NCBI GenBank assembly: GCA_019746355.1
Contig: JAIESC010000037.1
Span: 1-64,000, forward strand
Source: Xanthobacteraceae bacterium
Lineage (GTDB): Bacteria; Pseudomonadota; Alphaproteobacteria; Rhizobiales; Xanthobacteraceae
Reading direction: 5' to 3'
Length of the DNA: 64,000 bases
A program made the position numbers and the translations under genes. This document shows positions 8,346 to 16,500 of this stretch, piece by piece. The notes under the pieces are model-generated. The model did not search any database and was not told the origin of the DNA. It was given only the letters and a program-made list of their open reading frames with translations. Position 1 is the first letter of the stretch; each line of letters begins with the position of its first letter.

Positions 8346-9569
8346 ATGCCTGAGACGCTCGCCACCCGCTGCTGCATCGCCGGCGGCGGGCCGGCCGGCA
8401 TGATGCTGGGCTTTCTGCTGGCGCGCGCCGGCATCGACGTGGTGGTTCTGGAGAAGCACAAGGACTTCCTGCGCGACTTTCGCGGCGACACCATCCATCC
8501 CTCGACGCTCGAGCTGATGCACGAGCTCGGCCTGCTCGCCGAATTCCTCAAGCTGCCGCATGCGCGCGCCGAGCGGCTGTCGGGCCGCTACGGCAGCCTG
8601 CCGCTGACCATCGCCGACTTCAGCCACCTGCCGACCCAGTGCAAGTTCATCGCGCTGATGCCGCAGTGGGACTTCCTGAATTTCCTCGCCGAGCGGGGCC
8701 GCCGCTATCCGGGCTTCCATCTGCGGATGCAGGCCGAAGCTCGCGATCTGATCGAAGAGCGCGGCCGCATCGTGGGCTTGCGCGCCGAGACGCCGGACGG
8801 CGCGCTGGAAGTCCGCGCCACGCTTGTCGTCGGCTGCGACGGCCGGCATTCCGATGTGCGCGCTGCCGCAGGCTTTGCGGTCGAGACGCTCGGCGCGCCG
8901 ATGGACGTGCTTTGGTTCAGGCTTTCGAGCGAGCCCACGGACGGCCAGCAGACCGGCGGCGTGTTCCTGCCCGGCCGCATCTTCGTCACGCTCAACCGCG
9001 GCGATTACTGGCAATGCGCCTATGTGATCCCGAAGGGCTCGCTGGAAGAGGTGCACCGCCGCGGGCTCGACGCGTTTCGTGCCGACGTCGCGCGCGTTGT
9101 GCCGGACTTCGCCGACCGCGTGAGCGAGATCGCCGATTGGGATCAGGTGAAGCTTCTCACCGTCGCGGTCGACCGGTTGAACCGCTGGCACAAGCCGGGC
9201 CTCATCTGCATCGGCGATGCGGCACACGCGATGTCGCCGATCGGCGGCGTCGGCGTCAACCTCGCGGTGCAGGACGCGGTCGCGGCGGCGAACATCCTGG
9301 CCGAGCCGCTGCGCAGCGGCACGGTGAGCGATGCGGCATTGCAGGCGGTGCAGGATCGCCGCAGCTTTCCGACGCGGGCGACCCAGCGCTTGCAGCTCTT
9401 CATGCAGAACAACGTCATCAGCGCGGTGCTGTCGGATCGGGACGAGCTCGACCCGCCGTTGATGCTGCGGCTGCTCGCGCGCTTTCCGATTTTGCGCCGG
9501 CTGCCGGCGCGTCTGCTCGGGCTTGGTTTCCGGCCCGAGCATATCCGCACGCCGGAGCGGGCGGCATAG
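8346..9569 (+). CDS. FAD-dependent monooxygenase (UbiH/PHBH-like)
   Basis: A 407-residue flavoprotein of the p-hydroxybenzoate-hydroxylase fold. The dinucleotide-binding motif is at the N-terminus (AGGGPAGMMLGFLLARAG, ending in LEKH), VGCDGRHSDVR lies near residue 165, and the second FAD motif ICIGDAAHAMSPIGGVGVN near residues 287-305. DGRHS matches the DG motif that contacts both FAD and NAD(P)H. Such enzymes hydroxylate aromatic rings using NAD(P)H and oxygen. It starts 9 bases after the NicO gene, so it may be co-transcribed, but a functional link with metal transport is not evident. The substrate is unknown. Confidence 0.88.
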   Translation: MPETLATRCCIAGGGPAGMMLGFLLARAGIDVVVLEKHKDFLRDFRGDTIHPSTLELMHELGLLAEFLKLPHARAERLSGRYGSLPLTIADFSHLPTQCKFIALMPQWDFLNFLAERGRRYPGFHLRMQAEARDLIEERGRIVGLRAETPDGALEVRATLVVGCDGRHSDVRAAAGFAVETLGAPMDVLWFRLSSEPTDGQQTGGVFLPGRIFVTLNRGDYWQCAYVIPKGSLEEVHRRGLDAFRADVARVVPDFADRVSEIADWDQVKLLTVAVDRLNRWHKPGLICIGDAAHAMSPIGGVGVNLAVQDAVAAANILAEPLRSGTVSDAALQAVQDRRSFPTRATQRLQLFMQNNVISAVLSDRDELDPPLMLRLLARFPILRRLPARLLGLGFRPEHIRTPERAA

Positions 9570-9574
9570 GCGCT

Positions 9575-9709
9575 GTCATTCCGGGGCACGCGCGCAAGCG
9601 CGTGAACCCGGAATCCATACTCCGCAGCAGCGGTTATGGATTCCGGGGTCGCCGCCATAGCGCGTCGAAGACGCGCGTAAACGCGCTTATGGCGGCGCCC
9701 CGGAATGAC
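9575..9709. repeat. Interspersed palindromic repeat, copy 2
   Basis: GTCATTCCGGGGCACGCGCG at the left and GCGCCCCGGAATGAC at the right, with inner ACCCGGAATCCAT and ATGGATTCCGGGG arms. It lies between the convergent monooxygenase and nitrile hydratase operon ends. The middle contains the same ATAGCGCGTCGAAGACGCGCG segment type as copy 1. Confidence 0.9.
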
Positions 9710-9720
9710 AGCGGAGAGAA

Positions 9721-10107
9721 TTACCTGAAATCTTCCGGCTTGAGCTCAATCGGCGCGCCGTGCGGCGTGCGATCCGCCGCGTGATCCCAGGCATCGTGAT
9801 AGCGGCGCAGGGTCGGCGCGTCGGTCGCGCCCTTCTCGGTCACGATCCGCTCCAGCGCGTTGAGCCAGTGCCGGTAATAGGTCTCGCCGGTGTCGGGATC
9901 GCCCGCGGCCTGCGCCTTCTTGATCTCGTCCCCGAGAATGGCCGCCCATTCCGGCCATTTGAACAGACCGCGGTCGTAGAGCGCGAGCGTCATCGCAAAC
10001 GCCTGCGCCTCCCACGGCTCGCGGAACACCGGCCCTTCGGCGTCGCACGGAATGCTCGGCACCGCCTGCTGTGCGCGTTTGGCGGCTGCGGGATCGATAG
10101 TGGTCAT
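9721..10107 (-). CDS. Nitrile hydratase accessory protein (activator)
   Basis: A 128-residue protein, third gene of the nitrile hydratase operon. It resembles the beta subunit N-terminus (GPVFREPWEAQAFAMTLALYDRGLFKWPEWAAIL and ETYYRHWLNALERIV), as known for the activator proteins of cobalt-type enzymes, which form a complex with the alpha subunit and deliver metal. Its ATG overlaps the stop of the beta gene (TGATG), implying translational coupling. In cobalt enzymes this protein carries out exchange of metal-free for metal-loaded alpha subunit; that is family knowledge. A palindromic repeat follows the stop. Confidence 0.9.
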   Translation of the reverse strand: MTTIDPAAAKRAQQAVPSIPCDAEGPVFREPWEAQAFAMTLALYDRGLFKWPEWAAILGDEIKKAQAAGDPDTGETYYRHWLNALERIVTEKGATDAPTLRRYHDAWDHAADRTPHGAPIELKPEDFR

Positions 10108-10763
10108 CAGGCCGGTTCGAGATAAGGCTCGAACGCGTCGATCGAGATCTTCAGGGTCGGGTCGGCGTCTGCCCCCCAGATCTCGCGGCTATCGAACACC
10201 ACCGTATAGAGCCACTGCGGGTTGTCGCCCTGATCGGCTGCGACCGAGTCCGGATACATGTGGCAGCCGTGGCACAGCTCCACCACGCCGACCTTGTCGC
10301 GGGCGTAGCGCGGCAGCCGGGTGTGCGACTTCGGATGGATGTTCTTGGTCCGCACCCTGTCGCCGGGCTTGAACTTCTGCGGTCCCTGCTGCTGCCGGAA
10401 GAACGAGGAGCGGCTGAGGCCCGCCGCGACGACGTCTGGTGTCAGCTTGCGGGGCAATGTCCTGCCTGGCGCCGAGGCGTGCCCGGCCTTCAACTCCTCG
10501 GGCGTGGCAAAGCCGCGCTCGGTGACGTTCTTCTCCATCGCCAGCGCCCAGCGCTTGTAATAGGACGCGCCGAGATAGGTCACTGGCGGCAGCCGCTCCT
10601 GGGCGAAGCGCGAATGGTCGATGTGCCACGCGCCAGCGTAGCCCATGGCGCGCTGCATCGCCAGCACGCGGCCTTCCCACTTGGCATGAAACGGCGGCTC
10701 GTTCTGTTCGACCTCGACCTTGCCGAAGCCGTCCATGCCGCCCATGTCGTGAACGCTGTCCAT
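10107..10763 (-). CDS. nthB: Nitrile hydratase beta subunit
   Basis: A 218-residue subunit starting MDSVHDMGGMDGFGKV, the characteristic beta-subunit opening. Other conserved blocks are YYKRWALAMEKNVTERG and, in the C-terminal SH3-like half, FKPGDRVRTKNIHPKSHTRLPRYARDKVG. Nitrile hydratase converts nitriles to amides in the cytoplasm; the beta subunit shapes the substrate channel and covers the metal site held in alpha. It lies 4 bases after the alpha gene and overlaps the accessory gene, the order alpha-beta-activator typical of cobalt-type operons. Length is in the normal range. Confidence 0.95.
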   Translation of the reverse strand: MDSVHDMGGMDGFGKVEVEQNEPPFHAKWEGRVLAMQRAMGYAGAWHIDHSRFAQERLPPVTYLGASYYKRWALAMEKNVTERGFATPEELKAGHASAPGRTLPRKLTPDVVAAGLSRSSFFRQQQGPQKFKPGDRVRTKNIHPKSHTRLPRYARDKVGVVELCHGCHMYPDSVAADQGDNPQWLYTVVFDSREIWGADADPTLKISIDAFEPYLEPA

Positions 10764-10767
10764 CGCG

Positions 10768-11421
10768 TTACCCCGCCTTCACCTGGTTGGGATTGAGCGG
10801 CAGGCCGGTGCCGATCATCGAGTCACGCGTGACGAGATCGGCGAGCTTGTCTTCGCTCCAGCCTTCGGTGCCGGCGGGCCGCATCGGCAGCACGATGAAG
10901 CGCGTCTCGGCGGTCGAGTCCCACACCCGGATCTCCGTGTCCTTGGGGATCGACACGCCGAAGTCGGCGAGCACGCCGCGCGGGTCCTTCACGGCGCGCG
11001 AGCGGTAGGGCGCGGACTTGTACCAGACCGGCGGCAGGCCCAGCACCTCCCACGGATAGCAGGAGCAGAGCGTGCAGACGATCATGTTGTGCCGCTGCGG
11101 CGTGTTCTCGACCGCGACCAGATGGTCGCCGACCCGGCTCATGTGCCCCATCGACGCGACTGCCTTGGTGGCGTCGGCAAGCAGCGCCTTCTTGAACTCT
11201 GGGTTCGTCCAGGCTTTGGCAATGACCACCGAGCCGTTGCGCGGGCCGATCCTGGTCTCGTAGGCCTCGACGATGGCGTCGAGCGCCGAGGGGTCGATGT
11301 AGCCTTTCTCGGTCAGCACGGTTTCGAGCGCGCGCACCCGAAGCTGCATTTCCGACAGCTCCGAGCCGTGCTCGTGGTCGTGCGAATGATCATGATCGTG
11401 TGCCACAGGAACCTCCGGCAT
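10768..11421 (-). CDS. nthA: Nitrile hydratase alpha subunit, cobalt type
   Basis: A 217-residue catalytic subunit. The metal cluster [10 protein letters not shown] has Cys116, Cys119, Ser120 and Cys121; Thr between the first two cysteines is the pattern of non-corrin cobalt enzymes, while iron enzymes carry Ser there. The two later cysteines are normally oxidised to sulfinic and sulfenic acids. An unusual His-rich head (residues 8-18, [11 protein letters not shown]) precedes the family domain and may capture cobalt. The start lies only 23 bases from the divergent TRAP gene at 11445; a TATAGT hexamer on the minus strand at 11436-11441 would give a very short leader. Confidence 0.95.
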   Translation of the reverse strand: MPEVPVAHDHDHSHDHEHGSELSEMQLRVRALETVLTEKGYIDPSALDAIVEAYETRIGPRNGSVVIAKAWTNPEFKKALLADATKAVASMGHMSRVGDHLVAVENTPQRHNMIVCTLCSCYPWEVLGLPPVWYKSAPYRSRAVKDPRGVLADFGVSIPKDTEIRVWDSTAETRFIVLPMRPAGTEGWSEDKLADLVTRDSMIGTGLPLNPNQVKAG

Positions 11422-11444
11422 CTGATTTGGGCTACACTATACCA

Positions 11445-11981
11445 ATGTCGGAAACGCCCCGCACCCCGTCGGCATCCCTGGCATTCGCCGAGCGCATCGA
11501 CCGCCTCAATGCGGCGATCGGCCGCGCCGCGGCCTGGGCCTGCCTGTTCGTGGTCGCGGTGCAATTCGCGGTGGTGGTGCTGCGCTATATGTTCGGCCAC
11601 GGCTCGATCTGGCTCTCCGAGTCGATCATCTACGCGCACGCGGCGATGTTCATGCTGGCTGCGGCCTGGACGCTCGCGGCCGGCGGCCATGTGCGGGTCG
11701 ACGTGTTCTATGCCGACGCCTCGCCGCGAACCAAGGCGCGGGTCGATCTCTGCGGCTCGGTGCTTCTGCTGCTGCCGTTCATGGCGGTGCTGGCGTGGTT
11801 CGCCTGGCCCTACGTCGCGCGCTCCTGGGCGATCTTCGAGCGCTCGCGCGAGACCAGCGGCATCCCCGCGGTGTTCCTGCTCAAGACGCTGATCCCGGCC
11901 TTCGCCCTGCTGATGGCGCTGCAGGGCGTGTCGCAGGCGATCAAGGCGGCGAACGTGTTGCGCCACAAGGGCGAGCCGTAG
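11445..11981 (+). CDS. dctQ: TRAP transporter small permease (DctQ)
   Basis: A 178-residue protein with four hydrophobic segments (about residues 24-47, 61-80, 100-120 and 143-160), the DctQ layout. RYMFGHGSIWLSE between the first two segments is a typical DctQ block. With the DctM protein encoded directly after it, it forms the membrane part of a secondary transporter that takes up organic acids with a sodium gradient and a periplasmic binding protein. No binding protein gene is adjacent, which is unusual; a TRAP binding protein begins at 63367. The start at 11445 is chosen over 11400, which would run into the nitrile hydratase gene. Confidence 0.9.
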   Translation: MSETPRTPSASLAFAERIDRLNAAIGRAAAWACLFVVAVQFAVVVLRYMFGHGSIWLSESIIYAHAAMFMLAAAWTLAAGGHVRVDVFYADASPRTKARVDLCGSVLLLLPFMAVLAWFAWPYVARSWAIFERSRETSGIPAVFLLKTLIPAFALLMALQGVSQAIKAANVLRHKGEP

Positions 11982-13376
11982 ATGGGGCTTCCCGAGACGC
12001 TTGCGGTTCTGATGGTCGTCGCCGTCTGCGTGCTGCTGTTCGCAGGCTATCCGGTGGCGCTCACGCTCGGCGGCGTGTCGCTCGCCTTCGCCGGCCTCGG
12101 CCACGTCACCGGCGCGATGAGCTTTTCGTTCCTCGGCGCGCTGCCGCAGCGCGTCACCGGCGTGATGACCAACGAGGTGCTGCTCGCCATCCCGCTGTTC
12201 ATCTTCATGGGCGTGATGCTGGAGCGCTCGCGCATCGCCGAGGATCTGCTGGAAACCATGGGCCGGCTGTTCGGCTCGTTGCGGGGCGGTCTCGGCGTCT
12301 CGGTCGCGATCGTCGGCACGCTCCTGGCCGCCGCCAAGGGCGTGGTCGGCGCGACCACCGTGACCATGGGCCTGATCGTGCTGCCGACCATGCTGCGGTA
12401 CGGCTACGACAAGGCGCTGGCCGCGGGCACCGTCGCCGCGACCGCGACGCTCGCGCAGATCTTTCCGCCCGCCACCGTGCTGGTGCTGCTCGGCGACCAG
12501 CTCTCCACCGCCTATCAGGCGGCGCAGCTCTCCGCCGGCAATTTCGCGCCGTCGTCGGTGACGGTGAGCGACCTGTTCGCCGGCGCGATCGTGCCGGGCT
12601 TCGCGCTGGTGGCGATGTATCTGCTCTATCTCGTGTTCATGGCGGTGTTCTTCCCGCACACCTCGCCGGCGATCCCGCCCGATCCGGCCGCCCCGAAGGG
12701 CTTGGCGCTGGCGCGGCGGCTGATCGCGGTGCTGGTCGCGCCGATCCTGCTCATTCTCGCCGTGCTCGGCTCGATCCTCGGCGGCATCGCCACGCCGACG
12801 GAGGCGGCGTCGGTCGGCGCGGTCGGCTCGATCCTGCTCGCGGCGATGAAACGCACGCTCGGCGGCGCGCTCGGCGACGTGGTGCGACGCACCGCGCAGG
12901 TCACCGCCATGATCTTCGTCATTCTCATCGGCGCCACCCTGTTCAGCCTGGTGTTCCGCGGGCTGGGCGGCGACGACATGGTGCACCGCGCGCTCGGCCA
13001 TCTGCCGGGCGGCGCGGCGGGGGCGATTTTGGCGGTGATGCTGGCGATGTTCCTGCTCGGCTTCGTGATGGACGCCTTCGAGATCATCTTCGTCGTCGTG
13101 CCCATCGTCGCCGTGCCGCTGCTCAAGCTCCACGGCATCGACCCGATCTGGCTCGGCGTGATGATGGCGATGAACCTGCAGACCTCCTACATGCACCCGC
13201 CGCTCGGGCCGACGCTGTTCTTCCTGCGCGGCGTCGCGCCGCCGGAGATCACCACGCGGCACATCTATCTCGGCATCATCCCGTTCGTGGCGATCCAGCT
13301 CTTCGCCCTGGTCGTGTTGTGGTACCTGCCGGGGCTTGCGACGGCCCTGCCGCATGCGCTTTATGGAGGAAAGTGA
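11982..13376 (+). CDS. dctM: TRAP transporter large permease (DctM)
   Basis: A 464-residue, highly hydrophobic protein starting on the base after the DctQ stop. The conserved DctM block NEVLLAIPLFIFMGVMLERS lies near residues 62-81, with PTEAASVGAVGS near residue 270 and MHPPLGPTLFFLRG near residue 405. About 12 membrane segments are predicted. The longer length and the PPLGPTLFFLRG end resemble the TRAP branch that includes the FcbT/TakP (chloroaromatic and keto acid) systems; this is inference. An SDR and an acyl-CoA dehydrogenase follow in the same direction, suggesting the imported acid is oxidised as a CoA ester. Confidence 0.92.
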   Translation: MGLPETLAVLMVVAVCVLLFAGYPVALTLGGVSLAFAGLGHVTGAMSFSFLGALPQRVTGVMTNEVLLAIPLFIFMGVMLERSRIAEDLLETMGRLFGSLRGGLGVSVAIVGTLLAAAKGVVGATTVTMGLIVLPTMLRYGYDKALAAGTVAATATLAQIFPPATVLVLLGDQLSTAYQAAQLSAGNFAPSSVTVSDLFAGAIVPGFALVAMYLLYLVFMAVFFPHTSPAIPPDPAAPKGLALARRLIAVLVAPILLILAVLGSILGGIATPTEAASVGAVGSILLAAMKRTLGGALGDVVRRTAQVTAMIFVILIGATLFSLVFRGLGGDDMVHRALGHLPGGAAGAILAVMLAMFLLGFVMDAFEIIFVVVPIVAVPLLKLHGIDPIWLGVMMAMNLQTSYMHPPLGPTLFFLRGVAPPEITTRHIYLGIIPFVAIQLFALVVLWYLPGLATALPHALYGGK

Positions 13377-13385
13377 GGGGCGTCC

Positions 13386-14159
13386 ATGAAGGCTGCTGAA
13401 ATCTTCGATCTCAAGGGCCGCGTGGCCTTGGTGACCGGCGCGTCGGGAGGCTTGGGCCAGCGCTTCGCCGAGGTGCTGGCGGCGAACGGCGCGACCGTGG
13501 CGCTGGTGGCGCGCCGGGCCGACAGGCTCGCCGAAGCCAAAGCGAAGATCGAGCAGGCCGGCGGCAAGGCCATAGCCATCGAAGCCGACGTCCTTGATCG
13601 CGCGCAGATGAATCGCGCCTTCGATCAGGCCGAGAAAGCGCTCGGCACCGTGACCATCCTGATCAACAACGCCGGTGTCGCCCATTCCACCCGCGCCACC
13701 GATCTCTCCGAAGACGAATGGCGGCGCGTCCTCGGCACCAATCTCGACGCGGTGTTCTTCTGGGCCCAGGAGGCGGCGCGGCGGATGCTCGCCGCCAACA
13801 AGAAGGGCTCGATCGTCAACATCGCCTCGGTGCTCGGCATCAGCGTGTCGAAGGGCACCGTCGCCTATGCGGCCGCCAAGGCCGCCGTCATCCAGATGAC
13901 CAAGACGCTCGGCCTCGAGCTCGCCTTCAAGGGCGTGCGCGTCAACGCGATCGCGCCGGGCTGGTTCATCACCGACATCAACCGCGAGTACCTGAGCGGG
14001 CTGGGCGCGGGGCTCACCCGCGACATTCCGGTCGGGCGTTTCGGCCAGGACGGCGATCTCGACGGCGCGCTGCTGCTGCTCGCCTCCGACGCCGGCAGCT
14101 ACATGGCGGGAACCACGGTGGTGTGCGACGGCGGCCAGGTCGTCGCCATTCGCGGTTAG
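13386..14159 (+). CDS. SDR family NAD(P)-dependent oxidoreductase
   Basis: A 257-residue classical short-chain dehydrogenase. The nucleotide motif TGASGGLG is at residues 17-24, NNAG at 94-97, Ser148 in NIASVLG, and YAAAK with Tyr161 and Lys165. The end DGGQVVAIRG fits the FabG/3-hydroxyacyl group. These enzymes interconvert alcohols and ketones, often 3-hydroxyacyl-CoA. It starts 9 bases after the DctM stop and is probably co-transcribed with the TRAP permeases. The substrate cannot be identified from sequence. Confidence 0.92.
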   Translation: MKAAEIFDLKGRVALVTGASGGLGQRFAEVLAANGATVALVARRADRLAEAKAKIEQAGGKAIAIEADVLDRAQMNRAFDQAEKALGTVTILINNAGVAHSTRATDLSEDEWRRVLGTNLDAVFFWAQEAARRMLAANKKGSIVNIASVLGISVSKGTVAYAAAKAAVIQMTKTLGLELAFKGVRVNAIAPGWFITDINREYLSGLGAGLTRDIPVGRFGQDGDLDGALLLLASDAGSYMAGTTVVCDGGQVVAIRG

Positions 14160-14174
14160 GCACGCCCTGCCCAC

Positions 14175-14297
14175 GTCATGCGCGGGCTTGACCCGCGCCT
14201 CTCGATGAGGAGGGCACAGTGCCGCCTATGCGAGATGGCCGGGACATAGGCGAGCGAAGCGACGCCGTCCTTCGGACGGCTATGCCCCTGTCATGAC
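14175..14297. repeat. Second repeat family, two-hairpin element
   Basis: Begins GTCATGCGCGGGCTTGACCC and ends GTCATGAC. It contains a hairpin GCGCGGG / CCCGCGC around CTTGA and a second GCCGTCC / GGACGGC around TTC. This differs from the GTCATTCCGGGG family and lies between the SDR and acyl-CoA dehydrogenase genes; only one copy is seen here. Elements with the GGGCTTGACCC core are common in Bradyrhizobium-like genomes (recalled). Confidence 0.65.
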
Positions 14298-14338
14298 GGT
14301 GCTACAGTTGCGAAGTTCATGACTGGAGAACCGTCACT

Positions 14339-15550
14339 ATGGACTTCACGCTGTCGCCCGAGATCGAAAGCCTGCGTATCCGCGTGCGCAACTTCGTCGA
14401 GGAGCACGTTCTGCCGCTCGAGTCCGATCCGCATAACTTCTCCGAGCACGAGAACATCCCCGACGACCGCCTCGCGCCGGTGCGCGAGAGGGCGAAGCAG
14501 GCCGGGCTGTGGGCGCCGCAGTCGCCGAAGGAATACGGCGGCATGGACCTGCCGATGGTCGCCTGGGCGGTGATGTACGAGGAGGCGGCGCGCTCGCTGT
14601 TCGGCCCGCTCGCCTTCAACTGCATGGCCCCCGACGACGGCAACATGAACCTTCTGAAGAAGGTCGGCACGCCGGCCCAGAAGGAGAAGTGGCTGAGGCC
14701 GATCGTCGAGGGCAAGGTGCGCTCGTCGGTCGTCATGACCGAGCCCGCGCCGGGCGGCGGCTCCGACCCGTCGATGATCAAGACCTACGCCGAGAAGCAC
14801 GGCGACAAGTGGAAGATCTACGGCCGCAAGTGGTTCATCACCGGAGCTGCCGCGGCCTCGCACTTCATCCTTGCGGCGCGCACCTCCGACGACAAGCGGA
14901 AGGGCATCACGACGTTTCTCTATCACAAGGACCAGCCCGGCTGGCGGATCTTGCGCCGCATCCCGATCCTCGGCCCCGAGGAGCATGGCGGCCATTGCGA
15001 GCTCGAGTTCGACGGCCTCGAGGTGCACGACGACGACATCCTCGGCGGGCTCGGCAACGGCCTGAAGATGGTACAGGTGCGGCTCGGACCTGCGCGGCTC
15101 ACGCACTGCATGCGCTGGCTCGGCTGGTCGAAGCGCTGCATGGAGATCGCCCAGGAATACGTCAACCGTCGCGAGGGCTTCGGCATCCGTCTCGCCGACC
15201 GCGAGAGCGTGCAGATGAAGCTCGGCGAGGTCGGCCACAACATCCAGATCGGCCGGCTCCTCACCATGCACGCCGCCTGGAAGCTCGACCAGGGCGATTT
15301 CGCGCGCAAGGAAGTGTCGATGGCCAAGGTGCACGTCGCCAACACGCTGCATCACGCTGCAGACGTGGCGATCCAGCTTCAGGGCGCGCGCGGCTATTCC
15401 AAGGACACCATCGTCGAGTGGGTCTACCGCGCCGCCCGCGCCGCGCGTCTCGTCGACGGGGCCGACGAGGTGCACAAGATGGTGCTCGCGAAGTTCATGC
15501 GCGAGGAAGGCCGCGACTTCTGGAGCTGGAGCGCGGGCAATCGGGTGTAA
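14339..15550 (+). CDS. Acyl-CoA dehydrogenase family protein
   Basis: A 403-residue flavoprotein with the three-part ACAD fold: helical N-terminus, a middle domain with VVMTEPAPGGGSDPS and KWFITGAAAAS, and a helical C-terminus with RVREEGRD-like ending (FMREEGRDFWSW). Similarity in the LADRESVQMKLGEVGHNIQ block suggests the ACAD10/11-like branch. It oxidises an acyl-CoA to the 2-enoyl-CoA, passing electrons to ETF. It lies downstream of the TRAP permease and SDR genes but is separated from them by a repeat element of 120 bases, so co-transcription is uncertain. Confidence 0.93.
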   Translation: MDFTLSPEIESLRIRVRNFVEEHVLPLESDPHNFSEHENIPDDRLAPVRERAKQAGLWAPQSPKEYGGMDLPMVAWAVMYEEAARSLFGPLAFNCMAPDDGNMNLLKKVGTPAQKEKWLRPIVEGKVRSSVVMTEPAPGGGSDPSMIKTYAEKHGDKWKIYGRKWFITGAAAASHFILAARTSDDKRKGITTFLYHKDQPGWRILRRIPILGPEEHGGHCELEFDGLEVHDDDILGGLGNGLKMVQVRLGPARLTHCMRWLGWSKRCMEIAQEYVNRREGFGIRLADRESVQMKLGEVGHNIQIGRLLTMHAAWKLDQGDFARKEVSMAKVHVANTLHHAADVAIQLQGARGYSKDTIVEWVYRAARAARLVDGADEVHKMVLAKFMREEGRDFWSWSAGNRV

Positions 15551-15573
15551 GCCGGGCACGTTGTGTCCACCCG

Positions 15574-15696
15574 GTCATTCCGGGGCCGGCCGGAGGCCGG
15601 AGCCCGGAATCCAGTCGACAACTCCGAATTTGCATCTGGATTCCGGGCCCGCCGCCATAGCGCGTCGACGCGCTTATGTCGGCGTCCTGGAATGAC
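15574..15696. repeat. Interspersed palindromic repeat, copy 3
   Basis: GTCATTCCGGGGCCGGCCGG at the left, GTCCTGGAATGAC at the right, with inner CCCGGAATCCAG / CTGGATTCCGGG arms. It lies between the convergent acyl-CoA dehydrogenase and aldolase genes. Confidence 0.9.
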
Positions 15697-15704
15697 CGCG
15701 GTGC

Positions 15705-16469
15705 TCAATTCCGATAACCCGGATCGATCCCGTCCAGAATGCGCAGATACGCCGGCCAGTCGGCCGCGCCGCGGCCCGCGTCGTGCGTCTGGTACTGCGC
15801 CGCGACCTTCTCGCAGATCTCCGGCGACACCTCGATCATCTCGCCGCCGGTCGCCTCCATCTGCAGCTGGATGGTCGCGGCCGACATCAGGTACTTCATC
15901 AGGATGAACGCCTCGCGCGCGTTCTGGCCGACCGTGACCAGGCCGTGGTTGTGCATGATCAGGCCGCGGTTGCCTCCCAGCGCCTTGAGGATGCGCTCGC
16001 GCTCGCCGAAGTCCTCGGTGATGCCCTCATAGGGGTGATAGCCGATCCGCTTGTAGAACCGCATCGCCTGCTGCGACACCATCTTCAGCCCGCCCTTGAG
16101 GCCCGCGATCGCCATGCCGGTCTCGGTGTGCACATGCACGACGCAGTTGATGTCGGCGCGGCCCTTGAGCAGCCCGCCATGCAGCGTGAAGCCCGGCCGG
16201 TTGACGCCCGCCTTCTCGTCGAGGTCGTCGTTCATGTCGACCTTGCGCAGGTTCGACGCGGTGACCTCGGTCCAGAGCAGCTCGTGCTGCTTCATCAGGA
16301 ACTTGGACGGCTCGCCCGGCACCCGCATCGAGCAGTGATTGTAGATGATGTCGTCCCAGCCGTATTTGGCGCACAGGCGGTACACCGCGGCGAGATCGAC
16401 CCGCGCCTGCCATTCCTCGGGCGTCATTTTCGCGGCTTGGGCGGTGTCGATCTTGACGTGCTGGTTCAT
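15705..16469 (-). CDS. Class II aldolase/adducin family protein
   Basis: A 254-residue protein of the zinc-dependent class II aldolase fold (fuculose-phosphate aldolase / adducin head). The metal-binding HVH appears in VVHVHTETGM and the third His region in LIMHNHGLVTVG; IYNHCSMRVPGEPS near residue 40 is also typical. Family members are aldolases, epimerases or decarboxylases, so the reaction is open. The start at 16469 has GGAGA upstream; a longer frame to 16724 overlaps the neighbouring gene and was rejected. It is a remote paralogue of the protein at 40282-41001. Confidence 0.88.
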   Translation of the reverse strand: MNQHVKIDTAQAAKMTPEEWQARVDLAAVYRLCAKYGWDDIIYNHCSMRVPGEPSKFLMKQHELLWTEVTASNLRKVDMNDDLDEKAGVNRPGFTLHGGLLKGRADINCVVHVHTETGMAIAGLKGGLKMVSQQAMRFYKRIGYHPYEGITEDFGERERILKALGGNRGLIMHNHGLVTVGQNAREAFILMKYLMSAATIQLQMEATGGEMIEVSPEICEKVAAQYQTHDAGRGAADWPAYLRILDGIDPGYRN

Positions 16470-16500
16470 GGCGATTTCTCCGTATGGCGAACGCAATGTA

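Noticed and set aside
11313..14174. Minus-strand frame of 953 codons across TRAP and SDR genes
   Set aside because: Antisense shadow, rich in His, Arg and Gln repeats caused by codon bias.
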